Source of the DNA: Pseudomonadota bacterium
Lineage (GTDB): Bacteria > Pseudomonadota > Gammaproteobacteria > Burkholderiales > Burkholderiaceae_C
Direction of reading: 5' to 3'
NCBI GenBank assembly: GCA_021847345.1
Contig: JAJZTW010000020.1
Location: forward strand, 1-59,839
Length of the DNA stretch: 59,839 nucleotides
Shown here in pieces: positions 51,266 to 59,839 of this stretch; positions within the stretch are counted from its first letter, which is position 1; every line of letters begins with the position of its first letter. The position numbers were made by a program, and so were the translations under genes. The notes under the pieces were generated by a model that worked only from the letters and a program-made list of their open reading frames with translations, did not search any database and was not told the origin of the DNA.

Positions 51266-51679
51266 CGCGCCCCCCCGCGGACACGCCGCATGCCTGCGCC
51301 AGACCATGCTGCGGGCCCAGGCAAACCGCGGCTTCGCGGCCAAGCTGTCCACAAACCACAGCAAATCCGGGGCTTTTGCGAACAGCCCCCCACGAAGCGC
51401 GTTTCATCCGTGCAAGTCTTTGTTTTTTCAAGTCTTTTCCGTGTTCAAAAATTGGTCACACGAATTCCCGGCAGGCTTTCGGCGCAGCTTGCGGCGCGTG
51501 CACCGACCTTACCCACATTCTTATCCACAGTTTCGCGGGATAACTCCGGGCGGATCCACGACGGAGCCGGGCGTCGCGCGCAGTACCATGCGCCTGCAGC
51601 GCGCCGCGGGCCCCTGCGACGGGTCGCCAGCAAGCCGTCGGGCGCCGCGCAGTTTGCCGATTTCCACGGAGATGCCACC
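51266..51679. promoter_or_regulatory. AT-richer divergent gap with DnaA-box-like sites (xseA-exbB)
   Basis: About 410 bases between divergent genes. TTACCCACA (51519-51527, one mismatch) and TTATCCACA (51531-51539, perfect) are DnaA-box-type sites in direct orientation, 12 bp apart. A weaker CTGTCCACA lies at 51345-51353. A direct repeat CAAGTCTTT occurs at 51413-51421 and 51429-51437, flanking a T-tract. No gene is supported. Promoters for both neighbours should lie here, but none is clear. Confidence 0.5.
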
Positions 51680-52315
51680 TTGCTCAGTATTGTCGAAGCC
51701 GCCGGCTGGCCCATCTGGCCCCTGATCCTGTGCTCCATCACCGCGCTGGCGATTGTGCTGGAGCGGCTCAACAGCCTGCGCGTGGCGCGCGTCATTCCCC
51801 CCCGCCTGCTGGAGGAGGCCCTGGCGGTGTCGGCCACGGCACTGCCGCCGCCGGACACGGTGGACAAGCTCGAGCGCAATTCTCCCCTCGGGCGCGTGCT
51901 GGCATCGGGTTTCCGCGGCGCCAGGCGGCCGCATGCCAGCATGGAGGGGCTTCGCGAGGACATGGAGAACACCGGGCGCGCCGTGATGCACGGGCTGCAG
52001 CGCTACCTCAACGCGCTGGGCACCGTGGCCTCGGCGGCGCCGCTGCTGGGCCTGCTCGGCACCGTGGTGGGCCTGATCGAGATCTTCGGCTCGCAAAGCG
52101 CAGGCAACGCCAACCCGCTGCTGCTGGCCCACGGCATCTCGGTGGCGCTGTACAACACCGCCTTCGGGCTGATCATCGCGGTTCCGTCCCTGATGTTCTA
52201 CCGCTACTTCCGCGGCCGGGTGGACGATTTCGGAATCGAACTGGAGCAGGCGGCGCGACGCCTGGCCACCCACCTGCAGCCGCACATCGAGTCCGGCCGC
52301 GCAGCACGTTCCTGA
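51680..52315 (+). CDS. exbB: ExbB/TolQ-type proton channel subunit
   Basis: A 211-residue inner-membrane subunit of an ExbB-ExbD motor, which couples the proton gradient to work at the outer membrane. The first helix lies near residues 10-25, and two more lie at about 115-140 and 150-175 (ASAAPLLGLLGTVVGLIEIF, ISVALYNTAFGLIIAVPSL). The start is TTG at 51680 behind GGAG; it yields MLSIVEAAGWPIWPLILCS, which matches close relatives. No ATG fits. It leads an operon with exbD and lpxK. Confidence 0.9.
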   Translation: MLSIVEAAGWPIWPLILCSITALAIVLERLNSLRVARVIPPRLLEEALAVSATALPPPDTVDKLERNSPLGRVLASGFRGARRPHASMEGLREDMENTGRAVMHGLQRYLNALGTVASAAPLLGLLGTVVGLIEIFGSQSAGNANPLLLAHGISVALYNTAFGLIIAVPSLMFYRYFRGRVDDFGIELEQAARRLATHLQPHIESGRAARS

Positions 52316-52330
52316 GCCGCGAGCACGCCG

Positions 52331-52750
52331 ATGAACTTCCAGCGCCCGCGTCCGGAGGAGCCGGAGATCAACCTGATCCCCTTGATCGACGTGCTGCTCG
52401 TCGTGCTGATCTTCCTGATGATCACGACCACCTACTCCAAGTACACGGAACTCAGGATCCAGCTGCCGACGGCCGACGCGTCGCCCGCGCGGAACCTGCC
52501 GGACAGCGTGGTCGTCGGGGTCGCCGCCGACGGCAGCTACGCCGTGTCCGGCCAGGTGCTGGCCGGACGCGACGTGGCCGCGCTGGTGCATGCGCTGCGC
52601 ACCGCGCTGCACGGGCGGCGCGACGTGACCCTGGTGATCAGCGCCGACGCGCAGAGCACCCAGCAGTCGGTCGTCAACGTGATGCAGGCGGCACGCGACC
52701 TGGGGCTGAGCCGGCTGACCTTCGCCACGCAGCGCGGCCCGGGATCGTGA
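52331..52750 (+). CDS. exbD: ExbD/TolR-type proton channel subunit
   Basis: A 139-residue protein with one transmembrane helix. LIPLIDVLLVVLIFLM contains the proton-carrying Asp, followed by a periplasmic domain. It pairs with ExbB. No tonB or receptor gene is adjacent, so the force-transducing partner is encoded elsewhere or the complex serves envelope transport. Its stop overlaps the lpxK start as GTGA. Confidence 0.92.
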   Translation: MNFQRPRPEEPEINLIPLIDVLLVVLIFLMITTTYSKYTELRIQLPTADASPARNLPDSVVVGVAADGSYAVSGQVLAGRDVAALVHALRTALHGRRDVTLVISADAQSTQQSVVNVMQAARDLGLSRLTFATQRGPGS

Positions 52751-53787
52751 GCGGGCGCGGCGGCTGGCCGGCGTGGTGGATGCGCCGCGGGCCCGCGGCC
52801 TGGGCGCTGCTGCCGCTGTCGGGCCTGTTCGCCGCCGTCGCCGGCCTGCGGCGCGAACTCTGGCGCCGCGGCTGGCTTGCGTCGTGGCGGGCGCCGGTTC
52901 CGGTGGTGGTGATCGGCAACGTCACTGCGGGCGGCAGCGGCAAGACCCCGCTGGTGGCCCATGTCGCGATGGCGCTGCGCGACGCCGGCTGGGCGCCCGG
53001 CATCGTCTCGCGAGGCTACCGGCGCCGGCGCGACGCGCCGGACCCGATGCCCGTGCAGGTGGACAGCACGCCGGACGAGGTCGGCGACGAGCCGCTGCTG
53101 CTGCGCCGCCTGTGCGATTGCCCGGTCTGGGTCGGCAGCCGGCGTGCACGCGCCGCGCAGGGTCTGCTGCGCGCGCATCCGGAAGTCGACGTGCTGCTCA
53201 GCGACGACGGGCTGCAGCATTTCGCGCTGGCGCGCGACGTGCAGCTCGTGGTGCTGGACGGGCGTGGAACCGGCAACGGCTGGCCGCTGCCGGCCGGCCC
53301 GCTGCGCGAACGCGCGACACGCCCGCGCGACGCCACGCTGGGCCCGGGCGCCCTCGCGAGCGGCGCGCCGCAGCCGTTCTTCGCCCTGCGCCGAAGCATG
53401 GGCGAACTGCGCAACCTGGGCGATTCGAGCCGACTGAGCCTGCACGAGTTCAAGGCTCGCTTCGCGAGCGCCCCGGTTTGCGCCGCCGCCGCGATCGGCC
53501 ACCCCGAGCAGTTCTTCGGCATGCTGCGCCATGCCGGGCTCGAGCTGGCGCGCACGGCCAGCGCGCCCGACCACCAGGCGTTGTCGCCCGAACTGCTGGC
53601 GCAGCTTCCCGGCCTGGTGCTGATGACCGAGAAGGACGCCCTAAAATGCAGCCTCCGGCAGCCGGAGCTGGAACGACTGTGGGCGGTGCAGTTGCGCCTG
53701 GAGGTCGACCCCGGCTTCGTTCCCTGGTTGCTGGCGCGCCTGGCACGCGCCACGTTGAGGCCCCACGATGGATTCACGTCTGCTTGA
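52747..53787 (+). CDS. lpxK: Tetraacyldisaccharide 4'-kinase
   Basis: LpxK phosphorylates lipid A disaccharide at the 4' position at the inner membrane. The P-loop GNVTAGGSGKT lies at 57-67, an N-terminal hydrophobic helix at about 15-35, and LLSDDGLQHFALARDV is the catalytic Asp/His region. GTG at 52747 overlaps the exbD stop, so translation is coupled. The protein has 346 residues. Its end overlaps the Trm112 gene by 20 bases. MsbA, the usual lpxK neighbour in E. coli, is absent. Confidence 0.94.
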   Translation: MSGRGGWPAWWMRRGPAAWALLPLSGLFAAVAGLRRELWRRGWLASWRAPVPVVVIGNVTAGGSGKTPLVAHVAMALRDAGWAPGIVSRGYRRRRDAPDPMPVQVDSTPDEVGDEPLLLRRLCDCPVWVGSRRARAAQGLLRAHPEVDVLLSDDGLQHFALARDVQLVVLDGRGTGNGWPLPAGPLRERATRPRDATLGPGALASGAPQPFFALRRSMGELRNLGDSSRLSLHEFKARFASAPVCAAAAIGHPEQFFGMLRHAGLELARTASAPDHQALSPELLAQLPGLVLMTEKDALKCSLRQPELERLWAVQLRLEVDPGFVPWLLARLARATLRPHDGFTSA

Positions 53788-53968
53788 CCTGCTGGTTTGC
53801 CCGATCTGCAAGGGCCCGTTGCAGCTGGAACGCGCCGCGCAGGAGCTGGAATGCCCGCGCGACCACCTGGCCTTCCCGGTTCGCGACGGCATCGCGGTGA
53901 TGCTGGTCGAGCAGGCCCGGGACACCCTGGGCGCCGACGCCGCGCCGGCGCAGCCTCCCGCCGCATGA
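53768..53968 (+). CDS. Trm112/YcaR-family small zinc protein (UPF0434)
   Basis: A 66-residue protein. It starts [16 protein letters not shown] with Cys11 and Cys14 and continues with [17 protein letters not shown], as in E. coli YcaR, which also sits between lpxK and kdsB. Eukaryotic Trm112 activates methyltransferases; the bacterial role is unclear. It overlaps lpxK by 20 bases and kdsB by 4 (ATGA). Confidence 0.92.
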   Translation: MDSRLLDLLVCPICKGPLQLERAAQELECPRDHLAFPVRDGIAVMLVEQARDTLGADAAPAQPPAA

Positions 53969-54774
53969 TGCCGGCCGCGGCGCCGGCGGGCGCGGATGTT
54001 GCGTTCAACGTGCTGATTCCCGCTCGCCGGGCCTCCACGCGCCTGCCCGACAAGCCGCTGGCCGATATCTGCGGGCTGCCGATGGTCGTGCACGTGGCGC
54101 GCCGCGCCGAGGCAAGCGGGGCGCGGCAGGTCGCGGTGGCCACCGACGATGCCGACATCGCGCGGGCCTGCGCCGCGCACGGCGTGCGCGCGTTGCTGAC
54201 CTCGCCCGCGCATGCCAGCGGCACCGACCGCGTGGCCGAGGCCGCCGCGCAGCTGGGACTCGACGACGCGCAGATCCTGGTCAACGTGCAGGGCGACGAG
54301 CCGCTGATCGACCCGGCACTGATCCGCGACTGCGCGCGACGCCTGCACGACGAGCCGCAGGCGCAGATGGCCACGGCGGCCCACCCGATCGACCAGGCCG
54401 CGGCGATCGTCGATCCGAACGTGGTGAAGGTGGTGCTGGACGCGCGCGGGCATGCCCTGCTGTTCTCGCGCGCGCCCATCCCCTGGCGCCGCGACCAGTA
54501 CGCCGACGGCGCGCCGCCCGCGCTGCCCGAGCCGCCGTGTGGCCTGCCCTTCCTGCGCCATGTCGGGATCTACGCCTTTCGCATGCGCTCGCTGCGTGAA
54601 TTCGCCGCGCTGGCGCCGTGCGAACTCGAGCAGGCCGAAGCCCTCGAGCAGTTGCGTGCGTTGTGGCATGGCTGGCGCATCGCCGTGCTGCGCGTGGACC
54701 ACGCGCCGGCGGCGGGCGTCGACACCCCGCAGGACCTGGAGCGCGTGCGGCGCCTGCTCGGACACCCCGGCTGA
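53965..54774 (+). CDS. kdsB: CMP-Kdo synthetase (3-deoxy-manno-octulosonate cytidylyltransferase)
   Basis: KdsB activates Kdo with CTP for transfer to lipid A. It has 269 residues. [15 protein letters not shown] near residue 18 is the nucleotide-binding start, NVQGDEPLI holds the metal-binding Asp, and RHVGIYAFR is typical. The ATG at 53965 overlaps the previous stop; a second ATG follows at once. Together with lpxK and waaF it shows a full LPS core/lipid A pathway. Confidence 0.96.
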   Translation: MMPAAAPAGADVAFNVLIPARRASTRLPDKPLADICGLPMVVHVARRAEASGARQVAVATDDADIARACAAHGVRALLTSPAHASGTDRVAEAAAQLGLDDAQILVNVQGDEPLIDPALIRDCARRLHDEPQAQMATAAHPIDQAAAIVDPNVVKVVLDARGHALLFSRAPIPWRRDQYADGAPPALPEPPCGLPFLRHVGIYAFRMRSLREFAALAPCELEQAEALEQLRALWHGWRIAVLRVDHAPAAGVDTPQDLERVRRLLGHPG

Positions 54775-54820
54775 GTATTGCCGGCCGTCAGGGCGGCGTG
54801 GGATGCGCGTGCTATTCTGA

Positions 54821-55585
<765 letters not shown>

Positions 55586-55667
55586 CGCGGCCGGAGCGGC
55601 CGCGCGTCGCGCGGGGCCGCCCGAGCCGCCACCGCGGACATCGGCAAGGCCCCTCGCCTGGCAAGCC

Positions 55668-57614
55668 ATGTCGTTGATTCCGCAAGACTTCATCGAGGAA
55701 CTCCTGCGACGGGTCGACATCGTCGACGTGGTCGGGCGCTCGGTGCAGCTGAAAAAGGCCGGCACCAACTACAAGGGCCTGTGCCCGTTCCACCAGGAGA
55801 AGTCGCCGTCCTTCACGGTCAGCCCGTCGAAGCAGTTCTACCACTGCTTCGGCTGCGGCGCCCATGGCAGCGCCGTCGGGTTCCTGATGGAGCACACCGG
55901 CATGGGATTCCCGGACGCCGTGCGCGAACTGGCGCGCGAGGCCGGCATGGAGCTGCCGCAGCACGAAGCCGACGAGGCCACGGCGCGCCGCGCCGCCGAG
56001 CAGCGCAGCCACAAGGCGCGCCTGCGCGAGGTGCTGGAGCAGGCGGAACGCTTCTATCGCGATCGCCTGCGCGCCAGCCCGCGCGCCATCGACTACCTGA
56101 AGGGGCGCGGCCTGAGCGGGCGCGCCGCGGCGCGCTTCGGGCTCGGCTACGCGCCCGACGACTGGCAGGGCCTGGCGGCGGTGTTCCCCAATTACGACGC
56201 CGAAGTGCTGCTGCAGGCCGGGCTGGTGGTCGGCCGCGACGCGCAGGGCCAGACCCTCGACCCGGCGCAGGCCGCCGGCGCGACGGTCAGCCGGCGCTAC
56301 GACCGCCTGCGCGACCGCATCACCTTTCCGATCCGCAACGCCCAGGGGGAGATCATCGGCTTCGGCGGGCGGGTGCTGGACCGGGGCGAGCCGAAGTACC
56401 TGAATTCCCCGGAAACCGAGCTGTTCCACAAGGGCGAGGAGCTGTACGGCCTGTTCGAGGCGCGCCAGGCCATCCAGCGCCACGGCCAGGCCCTGGTGGT
56501 CGAGGGCTACCTCGACGTCATCGCGCTGGCCCAGCACGGGGTCGAGCATGTCGTGGCCACGCTGGGCACCGCATGCACAGCCGACCACGTGCGCAAGCTG
56601 TTTCGCCACTGCCCGCAGATCGTGTTCTGCTTCGACGGCGACACTGCCGGACAGCGCGCGGCGACGCGTGCAATGGAGGCCTCGCTGCCCCTGCTGGGCG
56701 ACGAGCGCTCGGTGAAGTTCCTGTTCCTGCCCGTCGAGCACGACCCCGACTCCTACGTGCGCCAACATGGAGCCGACGCCTTCGAGCGAGAGATCGGTCG
56801 CGCCCGGCCGCTTTCGGTGTTCCTGCTCGACACGCTGGCCGATGGCCTGGCGCTGGACACCGCCGAGGGGCGCGCCCAGGCGATCGCCCGCGCCCGCAAT
56901 CTGCTGGGGCAGCTCGCCGAGTCCGCGCTGAAGGGGCAGATCCTGCGCGAGATGGCGCAGCGCCTGCAGACTCCCGCCGACGAACTGCGCGAGGCGCTGG
57001 CGCTCGGCGGCGAGCGGCGCGCAGCTCGCCCCGCCGCTGCGGCTGCCGAGCCGCAGCGAGCGGCAACGCGCGAGCGCGTGCCGGGGGACGGGTCGCGCGA
57101 ACGCTTCGCGCCCAGACGCGCAGGCGCCGGCCGGGCGGGCGATGCCGCGCTGGGGGCCGCGCGTTCCCAGCGCCTGAGCCGGCCGCGCGCCGACCACGCG
57201 CGCACCGCGCTGCGCATCCTGCTCGCCCATCCCGAGCTGTGGCACGAGGTCAGCCCGGCGCAGCACGAGCTGCTGACTGCCGCACAGCAGCCGGTCGGGG
57301 AACTCGCACGCTGGCTGGAGTCTTACCTGGATGAGCACGAGCATGCCAACGCCTCGGCGTTGTGGGAAGCCTTGCGCTCGGCCGGGCTGCTGCCGGCCGC
57401 CGAGGAACTGCAGCCCGCCGAGCTGGTCGAACTCGACGCCGAGCAAGTGCAGCAGGACCTGCGCGGCGCGCTGGGAAGCATCGAGATGGCGTGGATCAAG
57501 CAACGCCAGCAGCAGTTGGCCGAAACCGGGCTGGGCGAGCAGACGGCACGCCTGGAATACCAGAGCCTGTCGTTGCGCCTGCGTGAGCTCATGCGCAAGC
57601 TGCCGCGGCTTTGA
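55668..57614 (+). CDS. dnaG: DNA primase
   Basis: DnaG makes RNA primers at the replication fork. It has 648 residues. The CHC2 zinc-binding domain uses Cys39, His42, Cys60 and Cys63. The TOPRIM core has VVEGYLDVIAL and CFDGDTAGQRA. An Arg/Ala-rich linker near 440-500 leads to the C-terminal DnaB-binding helical domain. The ATG at 55668 gives MSLIPQDFIEELL. It lies directly after adk; the usual rpsU and gatB/yqeY genes of the primase operon are not here. Confidence 0.96.
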   Translation: MSLIPQDFIEELLRRVDIVDVVGRSVQLKKAGTNYKGLCPFHQEKSPSFTVSPSKQFYHCFGCGAHGSAVGFLMEHTGMGFPDAVRELAREAGMELPQHEADEATARRAAEQRSHKARLREVLEQAERFYRDRLRASPRAIDYLKGRGLSGRAAARFGLGYAPDDWQGLAAVFPNYDAEVLLQAGLVVGRDAQGQTLDPAQAAGATVSRRYDRLRDRITFPIRNAQGEIIGFGGRVLDRGEPKYLNSPETELFHKGEELYGLFEARQAIQRHGQALVVEGYLDVIALAQHGVEHVVATLGTACTADHVRKLFRHCPQIVFCFDGDTAGQRAATRAMEASLPLLGDERSVKFLFLPVEHDPDSYVRQHGADAFEREIGRARPLSVFLLDTLADGLALDTAEGRAQAIARARNLLGQLAESALKGQILREMAQRLQTPADELREALALGGERRAARPAAAAAEPQRAATRERVPGDGSRERFAPRRAGAGRAGDAALGAARSQRLSRPRADHARTALRILLAHPELWHEVSPAQHELLTAAQQPVGELARWLESYLDEHEHANASALWEALRSAGLLPAAEELQPAELVELDAEQVQQDLRGALGSIEMAWIKQRQQQLAETGLGEQTARLEYQSLSLRLRELMRKLPRL

Positions 57615-57666
57615 GTGCCGCGCCGGTGAATGGCGGGCGCGGCCGCGGCCGCGCAGGCCCGCGGAC

Positions 57667-57694
57667 TTGAATTCGGCGCGCCCGCCTATACTAT
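57667..57694 (+). promoter_or_regulatory. Candidate rpoD promoter in the dnaG-rpoD gap
   Basis: TTGAAT (57667-57672), 16 bases, TACTAT (57689-57694). An overlapping TATACT (57687-57692) is a closer -10 but has only 14 bases to that -35. A second -10-like word, CCTATGCT, lies near 57870. The gap of 333 bases therefore holds a leader of up to 250 bases. GAGGAA (57935-57940) is the rpoD ribosome site. Confidence 0.45.
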
Positions 57695-57947
57695 GGGGTT
57701 TTGCGCACAAGACGCGCGTTCGCGCCGCTAGCGCCCGAAAAACCCGAAACGCCCCGATGGGCACCAGGGTTGCGCCGGGTGGTCCCCAGGGACCGCCAGG
57801 TCGGGACGGCACGGACGAGGCAAGGATGCCGCGGCTCGACCGCCGCGGCCGTGGGGCGCCCTGCGGTTTGGCCTATGCTTGTTGCACGGTAACCGCGTCC
57901 AGCCACCGCCGGGGCTGGGCGCGCAAGAGCGTACGAGGAATCCGACT

Positions 57948-59839
<1,892 letters not shown>

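Overview
The window is GC-rich, densely coded bacterial chromosome. Gene content and order point to a betaproteobacterium of the order Burkholderiales: ilvE-CHCC zinc protein-waaF, exbB-exbD-lpxK-Trm112-kdsB-adk, rnfB-nth, an intracellular polyhydroxybutyrate depolymerase, and a sigma factor-DUF3619-DUF3106 operon. The genus cannot be fixed from sequence reading alone. No prophage, insertion sequence, CRISPR array or tRNA/rRNA gene was seen. Most of the window is core housekeeping DNA, with one clear structural RNA (6S RNA), several short repeat elements and a few accessory cassettes.

Layout. 1-4.2 kb: an SbmA/YddA-type ABC exporter diverging from ilvE, a small zinc protein and waaF. 4.3-11.1 kb: RNA helicase rhlE with a long structured leader, a RidA-like protein, then topoisomerase IV (parC, parE), separated by a tandem 77-bp repeat. 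11.4-14.1 kb: a methyltransferase, dapA and bamC ending in a strong terminator. 14.4-17.7 kb: fatty acid desaturase, rsmB, purN. 17.8-21.7 kb: nrdR-ribD converging on nusB-ribH-ribBA. The riboflavin genes are split here, riboflavin synthase is absent, and the RibA half of RibBA looks degenerate. 22.0-24.2 kb: an ABM-domain protein and the sigma factor-DUF3619-DUF3106 operon. 24.3-26.7 kb: a PlcP-like phosphoesterase, a GT4 glycosyltransferase and diacylglycerol kinase, preceded by a candidate Pho box; this looks like a membrane-lipid remodelling cassette. 26.8-33.4 kb: LOG protein, PII, nadE, a FemAB-like acyltransferase, a low-molecular-weight phosphatase and uvrB. 33.8-38.6 kb: an aromatic/aspartate aminotransferase, phaZ, rnfB, nth and a BtuF-like binding protein, converging on a BtuCD-type transporter (38.7-40.4 kb). 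40.5-43.6 kb: a coiled-coil protein, zapA, 6S RNA, a TauE/SafE permease, a PIN protein and lgt. 43.6-48.1 kb: a large nested inverted repeat, clpA, clpS and icd. 48.4-51.3 kb: a tiny secreted Lys-rich protein, a DUF192 protein, sodB and xseA. 51.7-59.8 kb: exbB-exbD-lpxK-Trm112-kdsB-adk-dnaG, then rpoD running off the window end.

Functional themes. Envelope biogenesis is strongly represented (waaF, bamC, lgt, lpxK, kdsB, ExbBD, the exporter, the lipid cassette). So are DNA topology and repair (parCE, uvrB, nth, xseA, dnaG) and transcription control (rpoD, 6S RNA, nusB, nrdR, a sigma factor, PII). DnaA-box-like clusters lie upstream of parE and in the xseA-exbB gap. Two genes whose stop codons sit in the same repeat end suggest that a dispersed repeat family marks gene 3' ends in this genome.
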